Below, one piece after another: positions 16,744 through 24,637 of a DNA stretch of 64,000 nt. Source of the DNA: Sulfomarinibacter sp963733915. GTDB taxonomy: Bacteria > Acidobacteriota > Thermoanaerobaculia > Thermoanaerobaculales > Sulfomarinibacteraceae. The DNA lies in NCBI GenBank assembly GCA_963733915.1, contig CAVTEP010000006.1, positions 372,001 to 436,000 of the forward strand, written 5' to 3'. The stretch's first letter is position 1; the number at the start of each line of letters is the position of its first letter. The notes below the pieces were generated by a model. It did no database searches and was not told where the DNA came from. It was given only the letters and a program-made list of their open reading frames with translations. The translations under genes were made by a program, and so were the position numbers.

Positions 16744-17545
16744 TGCGCGCCCTCGGTCCGAGGACCACCAACCCGTCAGAGCTGACCTCGGTGTGAACGA
16801 CCTGCCCCGATCGACCGAGGCCCGAGTACTCGACCCCCGCGACCTCGATGACCACGGCGTCGGCGTCGCCGACGGTGAGCTTGACCGGACCCATGAGATC
16901 GATCACTTCCTCCGTTCCGCCGGCGAGCAACTTGCCGCCGGCGATTCCGTCCCGGTCACGGAAGTGGATCCAACATTCCATTTCCGGGTGCACCCGGAGA
17001 ATAATCGAGACCCTGTCGGCATCGTTGGCAACTGCGGTCGCGTCAGGCGCACGTGTGACGGGAGGGCGAAGCTCGCGTGCTGGTGTGCGAGGTACGGGCG
17101 TCGGACGCGATTTCGACGCGAGGTGGACATTTGGCGCAGAGCTCCTGACGATCACCACGGTGGCCGCCACCAGAATCACCCCGGCAACGATGACCGGCAC
17201 CCAGAAACGCCAGCGAATCGTGCGGCCCACGGGGGTGTCGTCCGTCTCGGCGCGAAGATGAACGCCAGAGGCGAGCAGAAAGCGGTCCCAGGCGGCCTCG
17301 AACAACTCGGCGAGGAGGTGCGGATCGGCCCCGACAACCGCCGCGTACTGGGTGACAAAATTGCGGCTGAACACCTTTTGCGGAAGAAAGCGAAAATCGC
17401 CGGTCTCGAGGCAGCGAAGGATCTGGAGTGAGATCTTCGTTTCGTCGGCGATATCCTCCACCGACAGTCCAGCGCTTTCGCGCAGCCGTCGCAGCTCCTC
17501 ACCGAAGGCCTTCGGGTGGTTGGGCGGCCCCTCCATTGCCGACAT
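16736..17545 (-). CDS. RodZ-like protein (N-terminal HTH, single membrane helix)
   Basis: 269 residues. Residues 12-75 are a helix-turn-helix of the RodZ/HTH_25 type (FGEELRRLRESAGLSVEDIA, ISLQILRCLETGDF). A single membrane helix lies at about residues 128-150 after RWRFWVP, followed by a Pro/Arg-rich periplasmic linker and a small beta domain at the C-terminus like that of RodZ (LRVHPEMECWIHFRDRDG). RodZ links the MreB cytoskeleton to the elongasome, but mreB is not in the window. It is flanked by, and overlaps, two related helical-repeat genes, which suggests a shared complex. Confidence 0.8.
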   Translation of the reverse strand: MSAMEGPPNHPKAFGEELRRLRESAGLSVEDIADETKISLQILRCLETGDFRFLPQKVFSRNFVTQYAAVVGADPHLLAELFEAAWDRFLLASGVHLRAETDDTPVGRTIRWRFWVPVIVAGVILVAATVVIVRSSAPNVHLASKSRPTPVPRTPARELRPPVTRAPDATAVANDADRVSIILRVHPEMECWIHFRDRDGIAGGKLLAGGTEEVIDLMGPVKLTVGDADAVVIEVAGVEYSGLGRSGQVVHTEVSSDGLVVLGPRARND

Positions 17546-18284
17546 CTATGCTGGATTCTACCACTCCCCGCCTGCCGCGGGCCTCTCGTTCGAGCAACAA
17601 TCGAGCCGCGTCGCGAACCTTTTCCGGCAGGTCTGGGCGGGCGATCACCCTCCGCAGCTCGCTCGTTGGGAGCTGCACCAGGACGCTGAGAGCAAGCGGC
17701 AGAGGCGAATGCGGGCACTCGACAATCGCCCGCCGGACCCGGAGGTACTGCCCCCACTTTCGATGCCGGGCGAGCTCGGCAAAGAATTCGGGGGGGGGCT
17801 CGGCGGTGTTGAGCATCACAAGAATATCGTTCTCCACCAGCCTCGGATTGTCGAGCAGGGCGGAAAGAACCTGCCCATCACCGCCGGAGATCAGGGTTGG
17901 GAGGATTGCCCGGTGGGCGCGTCGTGCGAGGGCGATTTTTTCTCCCAGGGTCATCGACACGATTTGAGACAGGACCTTGCGTTCGGCTTGGCGACGCACC
18001 ACGGGAGGGGTTCGCGGTGTCTGCGATAAAGACAGAAGTGAGGCCCATGGAAGCGTGCTCAACATGTCGAGAGCCCGGCTGAAGCTGAAACCAGGGAAAC
18101 CCGCCAGCCGCTCGCGAATCGCGTGTGCGTCCAGCAGCTTGGGGTCGGCAGCGATCAACTCGGCGATCTGGACCGTGCAGAACGGTGAGCGCAAGACCTG
18201 CAAGACCTCGAGGTCATCGAGCTGCCGCTCGCCAACCAAGGCCAGCAGCCCGATCGAATCGAGCTCGGCAATGACTGGTTTCAT
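17499..18284 (-). CDS. conserved hypothetical protein with helical repeats, paralogue of the gene at 15673
   Basis: 261 residues, soluble and helical. The segment HRKWGQYLRVRRAIVECPHS and what follows (LALSVLVQLPTSELRRVIAR) aligns by eye with the C-terminal segment of the protein at 15673-16743 (same W..Y..V...A....P..P pattern), so both probably have the same repeat fold. Its last 47 nt overlap the start of the RodZ-like gene, which is unusually long for this operon. The C-terminus is Gly/Arg-rich and poorly conserved in appearance. Function unknown. Confidence 0.75.
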   Translation of the reverse strand: MKPVIAELDSIGLLALVGERQLDDLEVLQVLRSPFCTVQIAELIAADPKLLDAHAIRERLAGFPGFSFSRALDMLSTLPWASLLSLSQTPRTPPVVRRQAERKVLSQIVSMTLGEKIALARRAHRAILPTLISGGDGQVLSALLDNPRLVENDILVMLNTAEPPPEFFAELARHRKWGQYLRVRRAIVECPHSPLPLALSVLVQLPTSELRRVIARPDLPEKVRDAARLLLEREARGRRGVVESSIDVGNGGAAQPPEGLR

Positions 18285-18344
18285 GCGCCCATCCTATCGT
18301 TTCGGGGGCGTCCCTGTTCCGGCTTTCGACAAAGCTTTGACAAT

Positions 18345-19361
18345 TCAGTCGTCGATTTGGTCGGCTCTGGGCCCGAGGATCTCGCGCAGCCGTCGGCGGA
18401 GCTTTACGACCTCCAGTGAAGCGATCGAAGCCTCGGCCGGTGGCAGGTACTGAAGCGCTTGCTTGCGAAAGGCCATCCGTGTCAGGAGACGCGCGATCAC
18501 CGTGCGCTCGCTCCGGGCCGGCCACCAGTCACGACGGATCCGACGCCGATAGTAGGGAATGACCTCAGAAACCCACGCCGGTACGAACCCCCGTTCGACT
18601 TCCTCGGCGAGCTGGCGCCGCAGAATGCGATGTTCGGAGTGAAGGAAAAGGGCCAGCGTCAGCGCGTACAGCAGGTAAAGAGCCGGCAAGACCGCCAGCC
18701 ACGGCCGCAGCGCGCCGTTTTCCCCGGTCGGCCCGAACATCACGAGCGCCAGATTCCACGACCCGTGAATGGTCACGGCCGCAGCCAGACCGGTGGCCGT
18801 CCAAGCCGCCCGACCCCACTTCCTGGCGGTGAGGACGGCGTGGCCGACAAATCCGCCGAATGCGGCGCTTGCGAGGGCATGGACGCCGGCCGACAGCAGG
18901 GTCCGACCGCCGAGCAACAGGGCGATCCCGGACAACTTGTCGTAGCTGATGCCTGCTCCCATGCCATAGATGACGTTTTCGGTGACTGCAAACCCGAGCC
19001 CCGCTGCAGTGCCGTAAACCACTCCGTCAGTCGGGTTGTCGAACTTGCTCGAGAAGATGACGACCAACAGAATGCCCACACCCTTGGCGAGCTCCTCGAT
19101 CAGGGGTGTCTCGACACCCACTCCGATCAGCCCTATCAACCGCGTCGGGTCGACACCGGCCAGCAGTCCGGTGACCGCCGAGACCGCGGCCACCGATATC
19201 AGAGGTGCCGCGGACGCTCCCCAGAGAAACACCATCGCGACGAGATGGATGGGTTCGCGATCGTAGCGGTCGATCCACCACACGAGGGCCACCACGATGA
19301 CGAGCAGAGTCGCCGAAACAGTCAGAGCAAAGAGCAGCACCAGGACGGTCGTAAGGCTCAC
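18345..19361 (-). CDS. PrsW-family intramembrane metalloprotease
   Basis: A 338-residue polytopic membrane protein with about eight hydrophobic segments. The PrsW motifs are present: TPLIEELAKGVG (EE active-site pair), TDGVVYGTAAGLGFAVTEN (second Glu) and GVHALASAAFGG (His). PrsW proteases cut membrane-bound substrates such as anti-sigma factors. The hydrophilic C-terminal tail from about residue 245 (EHRILRRQLAEEVERGFVPA) is extra. The stop overlaps ribF by 4 nt. Confidence 0.88.
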   Translation of the reverse strand: MSLTTVLVLLFALTVSATLLVIVVALVWWIDRYDREPIHLVAMVFLWGASAAPLISVAAVSAVTGLLAGVDPTRLIGLIGVGVETPLIEELAKGVGILLVVIFSSKFDNPTDGVVYGTAAGLGFAVTENVIYGMGAGISYDKLSGIALLLGGRTLLSAGVHALASAAFGGFVGHAVLTARKWGRAAWTATGLAAAVTIHGSWNLALVMFGPTGENGALRPWLAVLPALYLLYALTLALFLHSEHRILRRQLAEEVERGFVPAWVSEVIPYYRRRIRRDWWPARSERTVIARLLTRMAFRKQALQYLPPAEASIASLEVVKLRRRLREILGPRADQIDD

Positions 19362-20323
19362 GGGAGAACCAACGACGGGTCGTCGATCGGATGTCTTTCG
19401 AAAAGATCCCGGGCATCGTCGACATCGAGGCGGATCTGCTTCATGAGCTGCGTGGTCGATTCGAAGGAGCGCTCGTCCCGTAACCGGCGGATGAAAAACA
19501 GTCGCACATGCTCGCGATAGACATCGGCCGTGAAATCGAGGAGGTGACTCTCGACGGTGGTCAGCGAGTCCTGATAGATGGTGGGGCGGACTCCAATGTT
19601 GGTCACCGCCGGAAACGTTCGCGAGAACGAGGGGATATGAACCGCGGTCACATAGACACCGCGTGCCGGGTGGAGCTCGTTCTCGACTTCGATATTGAGG
19701 GTCGGAAATCCGAGGGTCCTGCCAAGCCGCTTGCCCTCGAGCACCCGTCCGTCGATGAAGAATTTCCGCGCCAGGAGTTCGGCCGCATCCTCGACCGCCC
19801 CGGTTGACACCGCCTCCCGCACTCTGGTTGACGAGACGACGTCGCCACCGCGTTCGACGATTGGGGCCGAGGCCGCCGTGAAACCGAGTTCGCCGCCCAT
19901 GGTCGTGAGGAGCTCGACGTCGCCGCCGCGGTCTGCGCCGAAGCGAAAGTTGCGGCCGATATAGACCTCCCGCACCGCCAGCCGCTCAACCAGGACATCG
20001 TGGACAAATGCCGCCGCACTCATCCGGGACACGCGGTGGGTGAACGGTAGCACCAGACAGATCTCGATGCCGGTCAGAGCGATCAGCGACAGACGCTGCT
20101 CGAGGGTTGTCAACAGGGCCGGCGCGTCAGCCGGACGCAACAGCTTCACCGGATGAGGATCAAAGGTCAGGGCCATCGATGGCACACCGAGGCCGCTGGC
20201 GCGTTGTGCGACGTGCGACAAAACCGTCTGGTGCCCGACGTGTACGCCGTCGAAGTTGCCGATGCTCAGCACGGCGCCGTGCGGCGGTTCGTCGTTGCCC
20301 AGCGGGTCGCGAAGAACTTCCAC
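19358..20323 (-). CDS. ribF: bifunctional riboflavin kinase / FAD synthetase
   Basis: 321 residues. The N-terminal FAD synthetase (nucleotidyltransferase) domain has SIGNFDGVHVGHQ and the later EVYIGRNFRFGADRGG and SSTRVREAV motifs. The C-terminal flavokinase domain has GRTLGFPTLNIE and the catalytic region around PTIYQDSLTTVESHLLDF. It converts riboflavin to FMN and FAD. It ends 4 nt into prsW and begins 9 nt after the stop of rimO. Confidence 0.95.
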   Translation of the reverse strand: MEVLRDPLGNDEPPHGAVLSIGNFDGVHVGHQTVLSHVAQRASGLGVPSMALTFDPHPVKLLRPADAPALLTTLEQRLSLIALTGIEICLVLPFTHRVSRMSAAAFVHDVLVERLAVREVYIGRNFRFGADRGGDVELLTTMGGELGFTAASAPIVERGGDVVSSTRVREAVSTGAVEDAAELLARKFFIDGRVLEGKRLGRTLGFPTLNIEVENELHPARGVYVTAVHIPSFSRTFPAVTNIGVRPTIYQDSLTTVESHLLDFTADVYREHVRLFFIRRLRDERSFESTTQLMKQIRLDVDDARDLFERHPIDDPSLVLP

Positions 20324-20332
20324 CCGGGCTCC

Positions 20333-21749
20333 TCAGCCGATCACCGGGAGGCGCGAGCCGCCGGCTCTTCCCGGCTCGACGACGCGCACGATTCGTCCCA
20401 CGAGATCGTAGGGGTGGGCGTCGGTGATTTCCACCTCGACCAGTGAGCCGGCGGTTGCGGTGCCGTCGTTGATGAGAAGGCGGCCATCGATTTCGGGCGC
20501 CTGGCGTGCGAGCCGCGCTTCGAGGAGGAGCTCCATTTCCGGCAACGGTCCCGAGACCAGGGCCGGGAATCTCCTGCCGACAAGGCGGTTATTGAGCTCG
20601 AGGGCTATTTCCTGTTGCGCCTCCATCAGGAGGCGGCGCCTTTCATCCTTCAGCTCTTCCGGGACGGGGTCGCCGAGGTCGGCGCCCGGATTTTCTTCCT
20701 GCCACGAATAGGTGAATGCCCCCAGGTGATCGAATCGAATCTCACGGACAAAGTCCAGAAGCTCGGCATACTCCTCTTCGCCCTCGCCCGGGAAGCCGAC
20801 GATGAATGTCGTCCGCAGGGTGAGATCGGGGACGATCGCCCGCGCGCGATCGATCATCGCGCGGTAGCTGCGGGCATCGCCTCCCCGCTTCATCGCCTTG
20901 AGTACAGAACGACTCGCGTGCTGGAGCGGAATATCGAGGTACGGCAGGAACCTCCGGTCGGCCGCCATGAGCTTCGAAGAGCCTCTCGTCGAGGGTTGCC
21001 GGGTAGGCATACAGGAACCGGATCCATGGCACCGCGGTGGCTTTCAGGAGCGCCTCGACCAGGTCGCGAAGGCGGTTGGCGGGTTGGAGGTCTTCGCCGT
21101 AGCGCGTCGTGTCCTGGGCTATCAGAACGAGCTCCTTGACACCTCCCTTCTCGAGCGCCAGCGCTTCGCTGACCAGATCGTCGATCGGCCGCGATCGGAA
21201 CCTGCCGCGCATCGCCGGGATGTGGCAGAACGAGCACGGGTTGTCGCAGCCTTCCGCGACCTTGAGGTAGGCAAAACTGCCCGTCGACAGCACTCGTGGG
21301 TTGTGATGATCGTAGAGCCTGAGGGCGCCGCGCTGGTCCGGGATATGAGCGGCGAGCTCGCCGCGGACCGCATCGGTGATTTGCTCGAGCTCGTCGAGCC
21401 CGACAAATGCGTCGATTTCGGGGATCTCCCGCCGCAACTCGTCGGCATAGGCCTGAGCCATGCACCCGGTGACCACCAGCCGCTGCACCTCTCCTCTCTG
21501 TTTGGCTCGCGCCACCTCGAGGATCGAATCGATCGACTCGCGTTTGGCGTCGGTGATGAATCCGCAGGTATTGACGAGCACGATATCGGCGCTGTCGGCG
21601 TCGGCGGTGAGTTCGATACCGGCCCGTTCGAGGTGCCCCAGCATCATCTCGCCGTCGACTAGGTTCTTGGCACATCCGAGACTGATCATGCCGACCCGGA
21701 CGGGACGGGGATCTTGCGGCTCGGGGCCGACCGCGCGCGCCTTGCTCAT
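20333..21749 (-). CDS. rimO: ribosomal protein S12 methylthiotransferase, with one frame break
   Basis: A radical SAM enzyme that methylthiolates Asp in ribosomal protein S12. The N-terminal part has VGMISLGCAKNLVDGE (RimO signature), NTCGFI and the radical SAM CxxxCxxC in GCDNPCSFCHIP. The C-terminal part has the radical SAM core end (PYLDIPLQHASRSVLKAMKR, TFIVGFPGEGEEEY) and the TRAM domain. The two halves are in different frames. The break is at about 20973-20976, where dropping one A from TTCGAAGCTC restores F-E-L-M into MAADRRFLPYLD. Both halves are otherwise intact, so I think the indel is a sequence error. Length after joining is about 470, somewhat long. Confidence 0.88.
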
Positions 21750-21789
21750 CGATCCTCCAGGGAGGGGATTCTAACCCGGTTTTCGATTG

Positions 21790-21931
21790 GCTCTCAGTCC
21801 CAACCCTCAATCCATATCAATGCAGAGGAGCAGAAGTGCAGAGCGCCAGAGGTCTCGACCAACCGGATGGATGGTGATCTCCTCGCCCCTCCGCCCCTTT
21901 TCTCCTCTGCATCCAGGATTGGGGGTGGTGT
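21790..21931. repeat. intergenic element with inverted arms (octad repeats, C/G core)
   Basis: The left side has CCCAACCCTCAATCC, then GCAGAGGAGCAGAAGTGCAG-type tandem 8-mers. The right side has CTCCTCTGCATCCAGGATT followed by GGGGGTGGTG. The two sides are imperfect reverse complements, so the region could fold into one long hairpin in the RNA past rimO's start and lpxB's end. No ORF is convincing. Same architecture as the other intergenic elements of this window, but with its own repeat unit. Confidence 0.6.
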
Positions 21932-21932
21932 C

Positions 21933-23051
21933 TTAACCGAGGTACTCGGCGATCGCCTGCGCCGCCTTCATAGAGGCCCCCGGATCTCCCATCTCTGCCC
22001 GGACCTGCGCCAGACCGGCGCGTTGGGAATGGGCGCCGCCGGCCAACAACTCGGCCGAGATCGCCGTCAGGCTTTCCGGGTTCCACGCGCCTTGAAGGAG
22101 CTCGGGCACGAGCGTCCGACCCGCAATCAGGTTGACGAGGGCCACATTGGGGACCCGGACCAGGAGTTTGGCGACCGCAAACGAAACCGGCTGCAGGCGA
22201 TAGCCCACAACCATCGGTACCTCGAGCAGGGCGCACTCGAGGGTGGCGGTGCCCGATGCGGTCCACGCCAGCTCGCAGTCCGCAAGGGCCTGACGGCGCG
22301 CATCTCCCCGCACCCGTTGCAGCCTCGAGTCTGTGCCGACATCCGCGAGCACGCGGTCAATGGATTTCTCCATCCCAGGCGCCTCCACAACCACCGCCTC
22401 AGCGACCGCTTCCGGCGGCATCTTCTTGAGGGCCTGCAGCATCACCGGGAGCAGCTGTCTCACCTCCATCTCCCTCGATCCGGGCAACATCGCGAGCCGC
22501 CCCTGCGCCGGATGCGCCGATAGCTCCCGCAGTCCGACCCGTTCGATCTCGTCGACCAACGGGTGGCCGACGTAGCGCGCCTTTACACCGTGCGCCTGGT
22601 AGAACGGTACCTCGAAGGGCAAGATGCACAGCACCTCGTTCGCCAGACGGCGCACCACTCGGACCCGGCCACTGCGCCATGCCCACAGCTGGGGCGAAAC
22701 ATAGAGCACGACCGGAATGCCGAGCCGACGGAGACGGGCCGCAAGTCGAAGGTTGAAATCGGGTGAATCCACCAGTACTGCGAGCGCGGGGCGCCTGCGG
22801 TCCGCCGCCGCGACCAGTCCGAGCAAGAGCCGGCGAATTCGCGGCAGCTCGCGCAGCACCTCGACCAGCCCCATATGGGAGAGCTCGTCGCTCGACGCCA
22901 GCGGCTCCAATCCGGCGTCAAGCAGGCGTTCACCGCCGACGCCGAAGGCCTCGACCGTGGGTACCATCCGCCGCAGTTGTTCGAGCATGTTGCCGGCGTG
23001 GATATCACCTGACACCTCGCCGGCGACGATCAGCACATCTCGCCCGCTCAT
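21933..23051 (-). CDS. lpxB: lipid-A-disaccharide synthase
   Basis: A 372-residue GT-B glycosyltransferase of family 19 that joins UDP-2,3-diacylglucosamine and lipid X into the lipid A disaccharide on the inner face of the inner membrane. Motifs: IVAGEVSGDIHAGN at the N-terminus, VDSPDFNLRLAARLRRLGIP, YVSPQLWAWRSGR, LPFEVPFYQ.HGV, GHPLVDE, LPGSREMEVRQLLP, WTASGTATLECAL and PELLQG. Length is normal. Lipid A biosynthesis here fits the lpt genes at 8.6-11.2 kb. It overlaps a tiny upstream ORF by 4 nt (ATGA). Confidence 0.96.
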   Translation of the reverse strand: MSGRDVLIVAGEVSGDIHAGNMLEQLRRMVPTVEAFGVGGERLLDAGLEPLASSDELSHMGLVEVLRELPRIRRLLLGLVAAADRRRPALAVLVDSPDFNLRLAARLRRLGIPVVLYVSPQLWAWRSGRVRVVRRLANEVLCILPFEVPFYQAHGVKARYVGHPLVDEIERVGLRELSAHPAQGRLAMLPGSREMEVRQLLPVMLQALKKMPPEAVAEAVVVEAPGMEKSIDRVLADVGTDSRLQRVRGDARRQALADCELAWTASGTATLECALLEVPMVVGYRLQPVSFAVAKLLVRVPNVALVNLIAGRTLVPELLQGAWNPESLTAISAELLAGGAHSQRAGLAQVRAEMGDPGASMKAAQAIAEYLG

Positions 23052-23145
23052 CGGCCTTCGTCCTTCTCACCCCAGGTCATCCTTAGGTACGCGGCCGCGT
23101 AGACCACATTTGCCACCAGCAACGCCCTCGGATGCCGCGCCATGA

Positions 23146-23313
23146 TCAGGGGAATGGATACATCAGCCAGCCGAGAACGGTGCCGCCGACGATCATGATC
23201 AGAAAGGTCCTGAGGAAGAGGTTGCGGCGTCCGCTGGCGGTTGATCGCCACAGGTAGGCGAAGAACATCGAAACCAGGAACGCGTGCCAGAGCAGGAGGG
23301 CCAGATGGTCCAT
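23146..23313 (-). CDS. small membrane protein of 55 residues
   Basis: ATG at 23313 gives MDHLALLLWHAFLVSMFFAY and a second hydrophobic stretch ending in GTVLGWLMYPFP, i.e. two membrane helices joined by a basic loop (RSTASGRRN). It is 1 bp from the gene upstream, and after its stop a 31-codon ORF (23048-23143, MARHPRALLVANVVYAAAYL) runs into lpxB with an ATGA overlap. The chain could be two coupled small proteins. Or it could be one three-helix protein broken by a base change at the CCC near 23149. Homologues would decide. Function unknown. Confidence 0.6.
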   Translation of the reverse strand: MDHLALLLWHAFLVSMFFAYLWRSTASGRRNLFLRTFLIMIVGGTVLGWLMYPFP

Positions 23314-23314
23314 C

Positions 23315-23797
23315 TCAGACCTTTTCGCCGCGCGCGATATCGGAGGCGTCCAGAACCGTCAGGAGATTCATCAATCCAGCGGTGTAGAGGAAGGTATTGC
23401 CGTAAGCAAAGCCCGCTGCCGAGGGGTTGCCGCCGCCCTGAAGTTCATAGGGAATGCTGCCGATGAATCCACCGAGCCCGTTGAGCCACAGCATCCGCGC
23501 AAAATAGAGGACTCCGTTGCCGAGGCAGGCGAAGGCTGCCAACCACGAGAACGGGCTCTGCGTTTTCGGCGCGCCGAGCTCGCCATCGAGAAGAACGCCG
23601 GTCACGAATGCACACACGATCACGACCGCGAAAACCACGGCTCGCTTCCGCTTTCCGAGAATCCAGTGACCGAGCCCGGGAAACAGCCACGCCGCCGCCA
23701 GGACTGCGAATGGCGCCCTCTTTCGTTCCTCGGCAGTCCCGCTGTCAGTCGGCCGCTTGCCTTTGCCCTTGCTCGTTTTCGGCCCGTCGGTGGTCAT
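23315..23797 (-). CDS. small polytopic membrane protein
   Basis: 160 residues. After a Lys/Gly-rich cytoplasmic start (KTSKGKGKRPTDSG) come about four hydrophobic segments: FAVLAAAWLFPGLGHWILG, VVFAVVIVCAFVTGVLL, WLAAFACLGNGVLYFARMLW and FLYTAGLMNLLTVL. The FPGLGHWILGKRKRA motif is shared with small TM2-like and DUF6677-type proteins; I am not certain of the family. It overlaps the HIT gene by 4 nt and is followed 1 bp later by the 55-residue membrane protein and then lpxB. Confidence 0.75.
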   Translation of the reverse strand: MTTDGPKTSKGKGKRPTDSGTAEERKRAPFAVLAAAWLFPGLGHWILGKRKRAVVFAVVIVCAFVTGVLLDGELGAPKTQSPFSWLAAFACLGNGVLYFARMLWLNGLGGFIGSIPYELQGGGNPSAAGFAYGNTFLYTAGLMNLLTVLDASDIARGEKV

Positions 23798-24303
23798 CTA
23801 CCGCCTCCGCTCGATCTCAGCAGCGCTTCCCGCATCCGCTCGAGGGTCCGACCCAGGTCTTCGGGCACCACCCGGGTAGCGCCGACCACGGTCATCATGT
23901 TGTTGTCGCCGCGCCACCTGGGAACAACGTGCAGGTGGAGATGCTCCTCGATGCCCGCGCCGGCAGCCTCTCCGACATTGAAACCGACGTTGAAACCGTG
24001 CGGGCTGTAGACCTCGCGCAACGCGGCCATGAGATCTTGAGCGCTCCGCATCATCTCGGTGAGGGTGGTCTCATCGACCTCGAAGAGCTCGCTGCAGTGG
24101 GCTATCGGAGCCACCATCGCATGCCCGGTGGTGTACGGGTAAAGATTGAGAAGGGAGAAGGACCGCGAATCGCGTCGCAGGGTCAACGTCGCCCGGTCGT
24201 CCTGCGAAGCAAAAGCATCGCAGAAGATGCATCGACTCCGGTCACGATCATCCACTTTCGACACGTACTCAAGCCGCCAAGGGGCGAAGATGATCCCTGC
24301 CAT
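23794..24303 (-). CDS. HIT-family hydrolase / nucleotide phosphorylase
   Basis: 169 residues with a single histidine-triad domain. The triad reads EEHLHLHVVPRW at about residues 118-129, preceded by the conserved Asn-Gly-type region (GFNVGFNVGEAAGAG). An N-terminal C-x-x-C pair (SRCIFCDAF) is typical of HIT enzymes that cleave diadenosine polyphosphates or act as Ap4A phosphorylases. The substrate is not decided by sequence. It lies 6 bp downstream of the HU gene and overlaps the next gene by 4 nt. Confidence 0.9.
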   Translation of the reverse strand: MAGIIFAPWRLEYVSKVDDRDRSRCIFCDAFASQDDRATLTLRRDSRSFSLLNLYPYTTGHAMVAPIAHCSELFEVDETTLTEMMRSAQDLMAALREVYSPHGFNVGFNVGEAAGAGIEEHLHLHVVPRWRGDNNMMTVVGATRVVPEDLGRTLERMREALLRSSGGGR

Positions 24304-24309
24304 CTCCGC

Positions 24310-24594
24310 TCACTGCTGCAACAGCTCTTCCCTGAGGTGCTTTCCCGGCTTGAAATACGGGATTTTCTTGGGTGGAACGTGGACCTGCTCGCCGGTCTTG
24401 GGGTTGCGCCCGGTGCGCTCTCCCCGCCGCCGGATGCGAAACGAGCCGAAGCCGCGGAGCTCGACCTTTTCATCACGCCGCAGGGCGGAGATGATGCTTT
24501 CGAGTATCACCTGCACGACCTCGTCCGCCTGCTTGCGAGGCACGTCAGCAGCATCGGCAACCGCTTCCACAAGATCAGCTTTGGTCATCGTCAT
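24310..24594 (-). CDS. HU/IHF-family DNA-binding protein
   Basis: 94 residues, a complete HU/IHF fold. TKADLVEAVADAADVPRKQA forms the dimerisation helices, and VELRGFGSFRIRRRGERTGR with NPKTGEQVHVPPKKIPYFKPGK is the DNA-gripping arm with the intercalating Pro. The ATG at 24594 (MTMTKADL) follows an AAGGAG sequence. The rpsA-HU order is the same as ihfB next to rpsA in proteobacteria. It is a nucleoid protein and, if IHF-like, would help sigma-54 activators loop DNA. Confidence 0.93.
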   Translation of the reverse strand: MTMTKADLVEAVADAADVPRKQADEVVQVILESIISALRRDEKVELRGFGSFRIRRRGERTGRNPKTGEQVHVPPKKIPYFKPGKHLREELLQQ

Positions 24595-24637
24595 GGCGTG
24601 GTGCTCCTTGCTCTTCTGCAGCCCGAACGGACCGCCT

